From positions 24,001-88,000 of the forward strand of contig NZ_LAJC01000012.1 of the NCBI RefSeq assembly GCF_000981225.1: a stretch of 64,000 bases of DNA, read 5' to 3'. Of this stretch, positions 9,325-18,307 are shown in pieces. Origin of the DNA: Allosalinactinospora lopnorensis (lineage in GTDB: Bacteria; Actinomycetota; Actinomycetes; Streptosporangiales; Streptosporangiaceae). Below the pieces are notes generated by a model, which was given only the letters and a program-made list of their open reading frames with translations, was not told where the DNA came from and ran no database searches. Every line of letters begins with the position of its first letter. The stretch's first letter is position 1. The position numbers and the translations under genes were made by a program.

Positions 9325-10122
9325 ATGCTCATTCTGCTGCCGCCGTCCGAAGGCAAGGCCACCGCCGGGGACGGGGCGCCGTTGGACCTGGCCGCGCTGA
9401 GCCTGCCCGAGATGAACGAAGCACGGGAGACGGCGCTGGAGGCGCTGGAGGCGCTCTGTTCCGGCCCAGAGGAAACGGCCCGGCAGGTCCTGCGGATTTC
9501 GGCCGCGCAGAACGAGGCCGTGCGGCGCGACCGCGAGGTGCGCACAGCGGCGACGCTTCGGGCCGCGGACCTCTACACCGGTATGCTCTACGGCAACCTC
9601 CGGCTGCCGGAACTACTGTCCGGCGGCTCCGCGGAGCTCACCCGGCGGTCCGTGCTGATCTTCTCCGGACTGTGGGGGGCGGTCGGGGCCACCGATCCGC
9701 TGCCGCCCTACCGGTTGTCGATGGGGGTGAGACTCCCGCCGATCGGCGCTCTGGGGACGTTCTGGCGGTCGCGGCTCGCCGAGGTCCTCACCAAGTCCGC
9801 TGACGGACAGCTCGTCGTCGACTGCCGCTCCTCGACCTACGCCGCCGCGTTCAAACCGTCGGGCGGCACGGCCGAACGGACCGCGACCGTCCGCGTCCTG
9901 CGCGAGACTGTCAGCGGCGGGGTCGCCAAGCGCACCGTTGTCAGCCACATGGCCAAGGCCACCCGAGGCGCGCTCGCCCATGCCCTGCTCGCCAACCGGG
10001 TCGACGCCGGCACCCCGGCGGAACTCGCCGAGGCTCTCAACGATCTCGGCCACCCGGCCGAACTCACCGGCCCGCCAGGCAGGAACCGGCCTTTCGTGCT
10101 GGATGTCGTCGTGCGCGCCTGA
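9325..10122 (+). CDS. yaaA: YaaA family protein (UPF0246, peroxide resistance)
   Basis: 265 residues. It begins with the family signature MLILLPPSEGKA and has LYTGMLYGNL, VLIFSGLWGAV, LPPYRLSMG and VDCRSSTYAAAF. In E. coli YaaA lowers free iron and protects DNA during peroxide stress; the fold is a DNA-binding cantaloupe type. The actinobacterial role is inferred. ATG at 9325 is set by the conserved N-terminus; only a weak GAAAGAG lies upstream. It diverges from the acetyltransferase and converges on the sigma factor gene. Confidence 0.88.
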   Translation: MLILLPPSEGKATAGDGAPLDLAALSLPEMNEARETALEALEALCSGPEETARQVLRISAAQNEAVRRDREVRTAATLRAADLYTGMLYGNLRLPELLSGGSAELTRRSVLIFSGLWGAVGATDPLPPYRLSMGVRLPPIGALGTFWRSRLAEVLTKSADGQLVVDCRSSTYAAAFKPSGGTAERTATVRVLRETVSGGVAKRTVVSHMAKATRGALAHALLANRVDAGTPAELAEALNDLGHPAELTGPPGRNRPFVLDVVVRA

Positions 10123-10196
10123 CCGGATCCGCGCGGGTAACAAACCGGTCTCGGTTCTTTATCTCGGTCATACATCGCGCCCGGCATCATCGTGCG

Positions 10197-10228
10197 TGTC
10201 AGTTGAAGAGCGCAGAGCTGCGCTGACA
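10197..10228. terminator. Nested hairpin after yaaA
   Basis: TGTCAG (10197-10202) pairs with CTGACA (10223-10228), and inside it GCGCAG pairs with CTGCGC. It lies 75 bases after the yaaA stop, between convergent genes, and may terminate yaaA. Confidence 0.4.
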
Positions 10229-10298
10229 GCACCACGGACTTCCCAGGGAATCGCCACACCCGAGGAGCCTCTGTGGTGACGGGGTATCACCGGCAAGC

Positions 10299-10332
10299 GA
10301 TCGGGCCGGTCTGCGCGGAGACCGGCCCGATC
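10299..10332. terminator. 14-bp hairpin terminator after the sigma factor gene
   Basis: GATCGGGCCGGTCT (10299-10312) and AGACCGGCCCGATC (10319-10332) form a perfect stem with a 6-base loop. It lies 85 bases downstream of the sigma factor stop on the reverse strand and can work for the convergent yaaA too. Confidence 0.65.
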
Positions 10333-10416
10333 CGGTGGGGCTCGTACGGCCGCTGCGTTCCACGTCAGAACTCCCGGGGCCTGCACCCCGCGGCGTGGAC
10401 GTAGCGAGCCGGGCCG

Positions 10417-12177
10417 TCAGTCGAGGTAGTCGCGCAGCACCTGGGAACGGGACGGGTGCCGCAGCTTCGACATGGTCTTGCTCTCTATCTGCCTTATGCG
10501 CTCGCGGGTCACCCCGTAGACCTTGCCGATCTCGTCCAGGGTCTTCGGCTGGCCGTCGGTGAGGCCGAATCGCATCGAAACCACACCGGCCTCGCGTTCG
10601 GACAGGGTATCGAGCACCGAGTGGAGCTGCTCCTGCAGGAGAGTGAAGCTGACCGCCTCACCCGGCTGGATCGCCTCGGAGTCCTCGATGAGATCGCCGA
10701 ACTCGCTGTCGCCGTCCTCACCGAGCGGGGTGTGCAGCGAGATCGGCTCGCGGCCGTACTTCTGCACCTCGACGACCTTCTCGGGGGTCATGTCGAGTTC
10801 CTTGGCGAGCTCCTCGGGGGTGGGCTCACGGCCGAGGTCCTGCAGCATCTGCCGCTGGACACGCGCCAGCTTGTTGATGACCTCGACCATGTGCACCGGG
10901 ATGCGGATCGTACGCGCCTGGTCGGCCATCGCGCGGGTGATGGCCTGCCGGATCCACCACGTGGCGTAGGTCGAGAACTTGAAGCCCTTGGTGTAGTCGA
11001 ACTTCTCGACCGCGCGGATCAGCCCCAGGTTGCCCTCCTGGATCAGGTCGAGGAAGAGCATGCCGCGACCGGTATAGCGCTTGGCCAGCGACACGACGAG
11101 CCGCAGGTTCGCCTCAAGCAGGTGCCTCTTGGCGCGGCCGCCGTCCTCGGCGATCCACTCGAGCTCGTCGCGGAAGTCCGGGCTCAGGGAGCCCTCTTCC
11201 TCGGCGAGCTTCTCCTCGGCGAACAGCCCGGCCTCGATACGCTTGGCGAGCTCCACCTCCTGCTCCGCGTTGAGCAGGGCGACGTTTCCTATCTGCTTCA
11301 GATAGTCCTTGACCGGGTCGGCGGTGGCGCCGGCGGCGACCACCTGCGCAGCGGGGGCGTCGTCGTCGTCCTCGTAGAGGACGAACGCCTCGTCCTCGGA
11401 GGTGTTGGCCGCGGCTTTCTCCGGGATTCCGACGTCTTCGGGTTTGACGCCGGACCCCGCGACAGGGCCGTCGGCCGCCTCGGGCCTGTCATCGAGGTCC
11501 TCGACGAGCTCCAGCTCGACCCCGGTGTCCTCGATGTCCTCGGTCGACTCGAGTTCGAGCTCCTGGTCCTGCTCCCCCGCGGCCTCCAGGCCGGAGTCCT
11601 CCTTGGCGTTCCCGGCGTTGGCGGGCGCCTTCTCCCGCTCCCCGGCCGGCTTGGTCTCCGTGTCCGCGGAAACGGACGAGGAGGACGCGGCCTTGGCGGT
11701 GGACTTCTTCTTCGTCGACTTCTTGGCGACGGACTCGCCACGCGCAGGCGTCTCCTTCCCGCGCGCCTGCGCGGTCACCGCCCGCCTCTTCTTCGGCTCA
11801 TCCTCCGGCTCGGCCGTCGTCGTCGCGCTCCCGGAGTCGACGACCGCCGTAACGGTGTCGGGCTGCTCCTGGGCCGCCGCCGCGCGCTTCGCCTTGTTCG
11901 TAGCGGTCTTCCTCGGGGTAGCCGCCTTCTTGCGCGTGGACTTGCGTCGCGCGGGTGCGGATTCCTCAGCCCCCACGACGAGAGTCACGCCTTCCTTGGT
12001 CAGACTCCGGAGCACAGTCTGGGCCTGCGACATCGGAATATCGGCCTCTTCGAAGGCACGGCGCACGTCCTCGGGCTCAAGGTACCCCTGGGACCGCCCA
12101 CGCTCGATCAGCTGCTGGATGACGGGCTCTTGCAGCGACTCCTGCTGCTTAGAGCGGGTCGAACTGGCAGGTGACAC
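10417..12177 (-). CDS. hrdB: Principal RNA polymerase sigma factor (HrdB/RpoD)
   Basis: 586 residues, group 1 sigma70 that directs housekeeping transcription. A long, Lys/Ala/Glu-rich disordered N-terminus (to about residue 270) is typical of actinomycete HrdB. The conserved part then follows: region 1.2 ([11 protein letters not shown]), region 2 with [17 protein letters not shown], region 3, and region 4.2 with TRERIRQIE near the C-terminus. The N-terminal 80 residues form the sigma 1.1 domain. GTG at 12177 is preferred (GAGAGG 5 bases upstream) over GTG at 12183. It is a single-gene unit with its own terminator. Confidence 0.95.
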   Translation of the reverse strand: MSPASSTRSKQQESLQEPVIQQLIERGRSQGYLEPEDVRRAFEEADIPMSQAQTVLRSLTKEGVTLVVGAEESAPARRKSTRKKAATPRKTATNKAKRAAAAQEQPDTVTAVVDSGSATTTAEPEDEPKKRRAVTAQARGKETPARGESVAKKSTKKKSTAKAASSSSVSADTETKPAGEREKAPANAGNAKEDSGLEAAGEQDQELELESTEDIEDTGVELELVEDLDDRPEAADGPVAGSGVKPEDVGIPEKAAANTSEDEAFVLYEDDDDAPAAQVVAAGATADPVKDYLKQIGNVALLNAEQEVELAKRIEAGLFAEEKLAEEEGSLSPDFRDELEWIAEDGGRAKRHLLEANLRLVVSLAKRYTGRGMLFLDLIQEGNLGLIRAVEKFDYTKGFKFSTYATWWIRQAITRAMADQARTIRIPVHMVEVINKLARVQRQMLQDLGREPTPEELAKELDMTPEKVVEVQKYGREPISLHTPLGEDGDSEFGDLIEDSEAIQPGEAVSFTLLQEQLHSVLDTLSEREAGVVSMRFGLTDGQPKTLDEIGKVYGVTRERIRQIESKTMSKLRHPSRSQVLRDYLD

Positions 12178-12362
12178 AAACACCTCTCGAACGGACGTGT
12201 GGCGAGATTGCTGGACCCGGCGGCCCGATGAGCCACAAGGAGGAGTCAGGCCCCTCTCCTCGTTCTTGCCCGGGATCGTCCCCGCCTGGACGGGGAAGCC
12301 GATTTTTCTTCAGCGTATGCGCCCTCTCTAGCGTTTGGGCACATCCGCCCAGTAGGATTTTT

Positions 12363-12380
12363 ATCCGCAGCCGTGCGGAT
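12363..12380. terminator. Small hairpin downstream of the PP2C gene
   Basis: ATCCGCA (12363-12369), a GCCG loop and TGCGGAT (12374-12380) lie about 95 bases past the phosphatase stop. The A/T-rich flank is unusual here. It is a possible terminator for the phosphatase, or part of the sigma factor gene leader. Confidence 0.35.
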
Positions 12381-12474
12381 CGAACCCCACCGTCGGGTCC
12401 TGAATCCACCCCCCGCGTGAACGGGATTGATGGCTCCTCCACCTTAGGCAAAGTGGCGGACTTCTTCGTACGGT

Positions 12475-14673
12475 CTACTTCTCCGGTTCGGCCTCGAGCA
12501 CCGGAAGGTGGACGGCGAGCAGTGTGACGTCATCGTCCTGCTCGTACCCGTCGAGCATGCTCTCAACAAGATAATTGAGCATCTCCTGTGGATCGCCCAC
12601 CACCTCCGGCCGCGCCTGTGACGCAACGGTGACAAGTTCGTCGAGGCCGGAGGCAACGGAGCGCTTCCGGTTCTCAACCAGTCCATCGGAGTAGAGGACG
12701 ACGGTGTTACCGGGCTGCACGAAAAATTTGTGATGGCCGCGCCGCGCACTCACTCCGAGCGGCGTGTCGGGGTCGGCGTCCAGCAACCACGGAGCCCCGT
12801 TGTCGACCACAACCAACGGCGGAAGGTGCCCCGCGTTGCTGAGATCGATCTGGCCGGTCTCGGGATCGAGAACGAAGTAGACCAGTGTGGTCACCTGGTC
12901 CATGCCCTCGGTGGCGTGAAACATCCGGTCGAGCCCGGTGAGGACGTCGGCGGGTTCGGGCATGCTGAACGCAAGCGCCCGCAACGCGTTGCGCACCCGG
13001 CTCATCCCGGTGGCGGCCTTGATCCCCTTGCCCATGACATCGCCGAGAACACCGGCCACCCGGCCGTCGGGAAGCGGGAAGGCGTCGTACCAGTCGCCGC
13101 CCACCTGCACGTGCTGGGTCCCCGAACGGTAGAACGCCTTCATCCGGACGCCTTTGACCTCCGGAAGCTCCTCGGGGAGCAGGCTCCTCTGCAGCGCCTC
13201 GGCGGTCCGGTGCTCGCGCTCGAACAGCGTGGCGCGCCCCAGCGCGAGAGCGCACTGGCCGGCCAGTGCCTCCAGGAAGACCTTCTCCTCGTCGGAGATC
13301 TCGCGGGGGCTGGTGAACGCGAACCGCAGCGCACCGATCGGCAGCCCTGCGCTGAGCAGCGGGAGCGTGACCCAGGCCTGTTCGTCGGTGTGCTCCAGGA
13401 ACGTGACGACGTCGGGATCGTCGTCGAGCAGCGCCCGCAGCTCGATCGGGCTGCCGGCGATGAAGGGCTTGCGGTCGCGCACCGCCATCGACATCGTGCC
13501 GGGGAAGTCCAGCCCGGCTTCGGCCGGGTGAGTGCCCGGAATGTCGGGCAGGACGTCGGGGTTGAGCAGGCGCAACCGCAACCGCTCGCGGTCGAGCAGC
13601 GCCACGGTCGTGCGGTCCACGCCGACCGCCGAGCGGCCGATCTCCGTCATGACCTGGACGACCTCGTCAACGGTAAGGGCCTCGGCCAGATCCGACGTCG
13701 CCTTCTGCAACCGGACGGTCCGCAGGGCCGCCTCTCCCAGCTGCTGCGTGAGACGCTGCCGCATCTCGTCGGCCTCGCGCTGGGTCGTGACGTCGGTGTT
13801 GGCGCCCACCCACTCCATCAGCTCGCCGTCACGCATGATCGGGACCGCGCGCGAGCGGTAGTAGCGGAAGTCCCCGGACTGGGTGCGGATCCGGAAGATC
13901 TCGTCGAAGGTCGCGCTGTCTGCGATCGCGTCATCCCAGGCGCGTTCGACCAGGTCCCGGTCGTCGGGGTGCACAGCGTCCAGCCACCCCCGGCCAAGGT
14001 ACTGATCGACCGACTGGCCCGTGATGGCCCGCCATTCGGGGCAGTCCTCCTGGATCTCCCCGTTGGGGTCGGCAGCCCAGACGACCTGGTTGCCGGCCTT
14101 GAGGAGGGATCGGTAGCGCTCCTCGCTCCGCCGCAACGCCACCTCCACCTTGTGCCTGTCGCTCAGATCGACCGCGATGAGGGCCACCCCCTCGACCTCG
14201 CCGTCGTCACCATAGGCGGGGAACCAGGACAGCGCCCAGTGCGGCTCCTCGCCCGAAGCGTTCGGGGCACCACCGATGAGGTGGTGGTCGCTGTAGACGA
14301 CGGGGCTCCCCGCGAGCACCGCGGAGATCGCGGCGTTGTGAGCGTCGACGTCCTCGGAGCGCTGCAGCACTTCACCAGGGGTCCGACCTCGGCAGTCACC
14401 GTCGTTCCGGCCGTAGACGGCGGCCAGAGTCCGGTTGACACGGCGGAACCGTCCCGAGGTGTCGAAGAAGCCGAAACCGATAGGGGCTTCCTTGAGAAGG
14501 GTCTCGAGCAGGGCGGAATCCGAGGGGTCGAGTCCGAACACGCGAGGGGGCGGAACGGACGTCTCGGTGCTCAACGATGACACCTCCGGGTCCTTCCCCC
14601 CGTTCGAGGGGGACTCATTCACGCGAGCGCCAGAGCTTAACGAATGTGGTCCAGGTGGGGACGGGAACGACAT
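12475..14673 (-). CDS. PAS-PAS-GAF-PP2C (SpoIIE-type) serine phosphatase
   Basis: 732 residues, predicted cytosolic. Two PAS domains (about 55-175 and 180-300; the second with RSLLKAGNQVVWAADPNGEIQ is a PAS_3 type), a GAF domain (about 330-480) and a C-terminal PP2C/SpoIIE phosphatase domain (about 500-725) with GGDWYDAF, GDVMGKG and VLYSDGLVE, which supply the metal-binding aspartates. Such proteins act as RsbU-like activators, dephosphorylating anti-sigma antagonists when the sensor domains receive a signal. ATG at 14673 follows GGAGG at 6 bases. Lying just upstream of the sigma factor gene is suggestive, but no anti-sigma or antagonist gene is nearby. Confidence 0.88.
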   Translation of the reverse strand: MSFPSPPGPHSLSSGARVNESPSNGGKDPEVSSLSTETSVPPPRVFGLDPSDSALLETLLKEAPIGFGFFDTSGRFRRVNRTLAAVYGRNDGDCRGRTPGEVLQRSEDVDAHNAAISAVLAGSPVVYSDHHLIGGAPNASGEEPHWALSWFPAYGDDGEVEGVALIAVDLSDRHKVEVALRRSEERYRSLLKAGNQVVWAADPNGEIQEDCPEWRAITGQSVDQYLGRGWLDAVHPDDRDLVERAWDDAIADSATFDEIFRIRTQSGDFRYYRSRAVPIMRDGELMEWVGANTDVTTQREADEMRQRLTQQLGEAALRTVRLQKATSDLAEALTVDEVVQVMTEIGRSAVGVDRTTVALLDRERLRLRLLNPDVLPDIPGTHPAEAGLDFPGTMSMAVRDRKPFIAGSPIELRALLDDDPDVVTFLEHTDEQAWVTLPLLSAGLPIGALRFAFTSPREISDEEKVFLEALAGQCALALGRATLFEREHRTAEALQRSLLPEELPEVKGVRMKAFYRSGTQHVQVGGDWYDAFPLPDGRVAGVLGDVMGKGIKAATGMSRVRNALRALAFSMPEPADVLTGLDRMFHATEGMDQVTTLVYFVLDPETGQIDLSNAGHLPPLVVVDNGAPWLLDADPDTPLGVSARRGHHKFFVQPGNTVVLYSDGLVENRKRSVASGLDELVTVASQARPEVVGDPQEMLNYLVESMLDGYEQDDDVTLLAVHLPVLEAEPEK

Positions 14674-14847
14674 GGCCGACCTCCACCACGGAGACGCTCC
14701 CCGCGATCGCGCCAGTCACCGCCCACTGCCCAAGACTCCCCCTTGAGACGCGATCACGAGCCGGTAGTTCTGTGGCGACGGCCCCGTAGGCCGACGCCGT
14801 CGCCTCAGCATAGGCCACGACCGCCCCTTCACATCGACTGAGCCGCG

Positions 14848-14880
14848 GCGGAAAGTAAATGGGCATAGCGGAAAGTAAAT
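14848..14880. promoter_or_regulatory. Tandem 13-bp direct repeats, likely regulator binding sites
   Basis: GCGGAAAGTAAAT occurs at 14848-14860 and again at 14868-14880, 20 bases apart start to start, about two helical turns. They lie 175 bases upstream of the phosphatase start. Exact repetition in phase suggests a dimeric or cooperative regulator; none is identified. Confidence 0.5.
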
Positions 14881-14994
14881 AATACGACGCGGAAGGGCCC
14901 GCCGGGGCGTCTTACCGGATTTCGGTCAACCTATTCTCGCCCCCTCACGCGATGACCAGGTAAAATGCGTCCTATTCGCCGGAAGCCCGAATAA

Positions 14995-15177
14995 TCGGAC
15001 GGCTACCACGCGGACACGCAGCGAATATCCATCCTCCAGATCGGCGACCCCGGGCACGCCAAGCCAGTTCCCGGGTACGCCGCCCCCTCCCACCGGAGGT
15101 GGTACCAGAAGGACGGCAACCCCGACAACTCCAAACCCATTTTTACCAATTCTTTACATCTGCACGGCGGAGCCCCG
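14995..15177 (+). pseudogene. Start-less coding-like fragment, unidentified
   Basis: Reading in the frame of 14998, 42 of the first 47 codons end in G or C and the peptide is protein-like: DGYHADTQRISILQIGDP, then SHRRWYQKDGNPDNSKP. An in-frame stop at 14992 precedes it and no start codon lies before the good stretch, so it is not an intact gene. The bias fades after about 15140. I cannot name a family. It may be the remnant of a lost gene, or chance. Confidence 0.3.
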
Positions 15178-15420
15178 CCGACCGGTCCCCCCTTTCCCAC
15201 CTGCGGCCCTCCCAGGAGAATGCGGCTCTTCCGGCGGAAATGCGACGGAGGTGCCGACTACTTCCCTCGCGTCCTCGGAGGGAACCGAACGGCCCCGTTA
15301 CAGGGCTACGCAAAGCCTGCGCAAGGACCGGCGTAGCGAGGGTTGACACCTCTGCCTGAGGAAGTGAAATGGATGGTGGTCGCCGTCCGGACCACTTCAC
15401 CGCAAGGGGCGTGAGCGAGG

Positions 15421-15678
15421 ATGCTCCAAATCTCTCCGGCACATGACCTCCAACAGGTCACCGCACGGCTGCACGACGAGTTCGGGGCCCTGTCGCCCCG
15501 TCGTGTCGAACGCTGCATCACCGACACTTGGAAATGCGCCGAGCATCTCGGTTTCGACGTGACCCCCGGTCTCGTGGAACGCGTTGCGCGGGAGCGCCTC
15601 CAGGCCATGGTCAAATCCGAGCCTCCGTCCAGAGAGGCCGTGCGACCGCGCCCGGACGAGCACGACCAGCTCGTTTAG
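15421..15678 (+). CDS. Small helical protein of the actinobacterial DUF3562-like type
   Basis: 85 residues. It contains the pattern ARLHDEFGALSPRRVERCI, then a helix with DTWKCAEHLG and TPGLVERVARERL, which predicts a three-helix bundle seen in many small actinobacterial proteins of unknown role. ATG at 15421 follows GAGCGAGG closely. It stands alone; the next gene starts 100 bases later. Confidence 0.65.
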   Translation: MLQISPAHDLQQVTARLHDEFGALSPRRVERCITDTWKCAEHLGFDVTPGLVERVARERLQAMVKSEPPSREAVRPRPDEHDQLV

Positions 15679-15780
15679 CGTCCGCTCCCGGACCTCCCCC
15701 AGGGCGCCCGCCCCACGCGCGCTCCTTGTCCGAAGGGTTTCCTCCTCTGCACCAGGCGGCCCGTGCCTTAGGCTCTACGA

Positions 15781-17433
15781 GTGTCCGTATCACCCCTCTC
15801 ACGAAAACCGGACCCCGAACCAGTGCCAGACGCCGTCTTCGCCGAAATGCTGCGCGCTGCCAGGGCGTTCCTCGCGATGCGGCACCCCCTCGACGTCGAA
15901 CTCGGTGTCAGCGAAATGCTCGGTTCCTGGTGGGGGCAGAGAGTCCCCGGTGTCGACGTCGACCGGCTGCTCGGTGAAGGACTGGTCTCCCACGCCGCGA
16001 ACGCCGGCACCCCGGCCGGCCTCGCGCTGCTGACCGGCGTCTCCGTCCTGGGCACCTCCCGGAGCCAGCGTGTCCTGGCCGAGGAGCAAGTGCAGCGGCT
16101 GGAGGTCAAGGGCGTCGCGCGCCCGGTATGGGCGGCCCCGCTGGGAGAGGCCCGCCCGGTCGCGGCCTACGTATCCGGCAACAAGTTCGGCGACATCGAC
16201 GACATCATCTGCACGTTCCGCTACGACGACGATCCCGAGGCCGAGACCGGCGACGCCGGGCACGCGCTGATCGCCGTCATCGACCACAACACCGGCGGCG
16301 TCCTCCGAGACGCCTGGGTGACGACCAAAGTCGACCGCCTGCTGGCGCACTGCCGCCGGAAGACCGCGGACGACCTCATGGCGAGCTTCACGACGCTCAC
16401 CCCCGAACACGCCCGCACGCTGCTGGAGGCCGCGTTCAAGCGGACCCACCAGGTCTTGACCAGCACTGTGGGAGAGCGCCCGGTGCGCATCACCGGCGCG
16501 GGAAACCGGGACCTCGCAGAAGGGTCGCTGGCGGCGCACCACGCCCTGGCCCTCGCCCGGGTGCGGATGCTGCCCCGCGAGAAGGATCCCGCCCCCGAAC
16601 CCGTGTGGCGGCGCGACCACCGGGCCACGCTGGCCGCCCAGTTCCTCGCCTCCGACGCCGCGGCGGAGCTCTCCGACTCCTACGCCGCGAGTCGCTGCGT
16701 CGACCACATCATCGCCTACGGCTGCGATGTCGACGCAGGCCGCCCATTGCGGGTGAGCCCGCGCAAGGTCGAGGCGTTCCTGCTCACCTGGTTGCCGCGC
16801 CGGGTCGTGCTGCTGCCGGAGGAGCAGCAGGCCATGCCGCACGTGCTGGCCGCGTGGATCCGGTGGGCGGGGCCGCGCCACGGCCTGCCGGAGACCGCGG
16901 TCAAGGCCACGCTGGACGCGCTGTGGGAGTCCACCGCGGCGTTCACCACCTCCTACCTCGACCCCGCCGCCTCGTTCGGGTTACGCAGGGAGGCGATCCG
17001 CCGACTGCTGCCTGACAACGACCTTTCGGCGCTCGCCCGCCGGATGTTCGCCTTCCCGCTGCTCGCCAGCGATCTGGTGGCCGAAGCCGCAAGCGAGTTC
17101 GATCCGGCGACCCGGACGGGGCGGCGCGCCCTGCTGCGCCTGGACCACTTCGGCGAGTACGACACCACAGGGTGGCCGCGGGGCAAGCACTCGGCCGGCC
17201 AGGAGTCCGCCGGCCGGGACGCCAACGCGGACTCCGCGTCGGAAGAGGAACTCGCGGCGCACGAGCGCCTCGCCGAACGTCTGTGGAACGGTGAGCCCTC
17301 CGCACTCTGGGAGGCCGCCCAACGCCTGCTCGACCGCGGCCACGGCCGCCCGGAGGTCCTGGAGACGCTCCTCAAGGTCCTCCACGACGCCGAGGACGAG
17401 AACGACCTGGTGGTACGGCTCGGGGAGCTGTAG
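15781..17433 (+). CDS. Conserved actinobacterial protein of unknown function with a TTA codon
   Basis: 550 residues, no membrane segment or signal peptide. I do not recognise a domain. Notable stretches are AAYVSGNKFGDIDDIICTFRY and ALIAVIDHNTGGVLRDAW near residues 120-180, and an acidic, low-complexity patch near 465-490. Codon 401 (16981-16983) is TTA, the rare leucine codon that in streptomycetes and relatives needs the bldA tRNA; translation may therefore be tied to development. The start GTG at 15781 has no strong ribosome binding site. It converges on the tyrosine phosphatase gene. Confidence 0.65.
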   Translation: MSVSPLSRKPDPEPVPDAVFAEMLRAARAFLAMRHPLDVELGVSEMLGSWWGQRVPGVDVDRLLGEGLVSHAANAGTPAGLALLTGVSVLGTSRSQRVLAEEQVQRLEVKGVARPVWAAPLGEARPVAAYVSGNKFGDIDDIICTFRYDDDPEAETGDAGHALIAVIDHNTGGVLRDAWVTTKVDRLLAHCRRKTADDLMASFTTLTPEHARTLLEAAFKRTHQVLTSTVGERPVRITGAGNRDLAEGSLAAHHALALARVRMLPREKDPAPEPVWRRDHRATLAAQFLASDAAAELSDSYAASRCVDHIIAYGCDVDAGRPLRVSPRKVEAFLLTWLPRRVVLLPEEQQAMPHVLAAWIRWAGPRHGLPETAVKATLDALWESTAAFTTSYLDPAASFGLRREAIRRLLPDNDLSALARRMFAFPLLASDLVAEAASEFDPATRTGRRALLRLDHFGEYDTTGWPRGKHSAGQESAGRDANADSASEEELAAHERLAERLWNGEPSALWEAAQRLLDRGHGRPEVLETLLKVLHDAEDENDLVVRLGEL

Positions 17434-17447
17434 CCCGCCGTCTCCGA

Positions 17448-18269
17448 TCAGCCACGCTCCAGCAAGCGCTCCCGGAGGGAACCGATGACCTCGGGAGCGA
17501 GCTTCAGACCGTCCCGGGCGTAGTCCGTGAACGTCCCGTACACCCGTTCCACCTCGGTGAAGGCGGTCTCCAGGTATTCGCGGCGCACGAGCATGATCGG
17601 GGCGACCAGTTCCCGGTCGACGCCGTTGCTGTCGGTCAGCCCGTGGACCCACCTCCGGACGTTGTCCAACCGGGCGTTGCTGGCCAGGTAATCGGCGATG
17701 ATCGCCTCCTTGGGGACGTCCAGCAACGCCAGGATCAGAGCAGAGCCCCATCCTGTGCGGTCCTTGCCGGCGCTGCAATGGAACACCGCCGCCGTTGGCC
17801 CCGTGGCGACCCGCAGAACGAGCTCCGCGTAGCCGGCGCAGGCCTCGTCGCCGGTGACGAGTACCCGGTTGACGTTGTGCATGAACCGCTCGGCGCCGCC
17901 GTTCGAGAGCACCGCCCGGGCTCGCTCGGGATGCGAGAGGATCGTGGCCAGATCCCCGACCGGGGACTGCTCCTCTCCACCCGAACCGGACGGCGGGGCC
18001 GACGGACTGGGGGCGACGTCGATGACCGTGTACTCCGCTCCCGAGGGGATGCGGTCGACGTCCTTCTCGCGTTCGAGCGCGGCGCGCAGATCGATCACCT
18101 GGCGCAGGCCGAGGCGTTCCATGAGGGCGAGATCGTGGTCGTCGAGCCAGGCCAGCGCGTCGGCACGGTACAGCAGACCGCGGCGGACCCGCGCTCCGTC
18201 ACTCGTAGCGTGGCCCCCGAGATCGCGGAAGTTGGGGGCGGTGGCCAGGAGTTGGGCGTCGTTCGTCAC
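17448..18269 (-). CDS. Tyrosine-protein phosphatase (PtpB-like)
   Basis: 273 residues. The P-loop VFHCSAGKDRTGWG holds the catalytic Cys and Arg, and FRDLGG near residue 14 is the characteristic N-terminal motif of the bacterial PtpB/DSP-like family (Rv0153c type). These enzymes dephosphorylate phosphotyrosine, and some also phosphoinositides. There is no signal peptide, so it is probably cytosolic. GTG at 18269. It is the last of three same-strand genes: AAA+ ATPase, nucleotidyltransferase, phosphatase, with gaps of 60 and 38 bases. Confidence 0.87.
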   Translation of the reverse strand: MTNDAQLLATAPNFRDLGGHATSDGARVRRGLLYRADALAWLDDHDLALMERLGLRQVIDLRAALEREKDVDRIPSGAEYTVIDVAPSPSAPPSGSGGEEQSPVGDLATILSHPERARAVLSNGGAERFMHNVNRVLVTGDEACAGYAELVLRVATGPTAAVFHCSAGKDRTGWGSALILALLDVPKEAIIADYLASNARLDNVRRWVHGLTDSNGVDRELVAPIMLVRREYLETAFTEVERVYGTFTDYARDGLKLAPEVIGSLRERLLERG

Positions 18270-18307
18270 GGAAACGACCTTATCTACCGGTTATGGCCCG
18301 GTCTTAT

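Larger units (their letters stand above)
14674..15420. other. Long intergenic region with repeats and a coding-like fragment
   Basis: About 750 bases without an intact gene. It holds two 13-bp direct repeats (14848-14880), an A/T-richer block around 14840-15000 that likely contains promoters for the phosphatase gene, and a start-less coding-like stretch at 14995-15177. Other open frames here overlap and contradict each other, and I do not support them. Confidence 0.5.
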
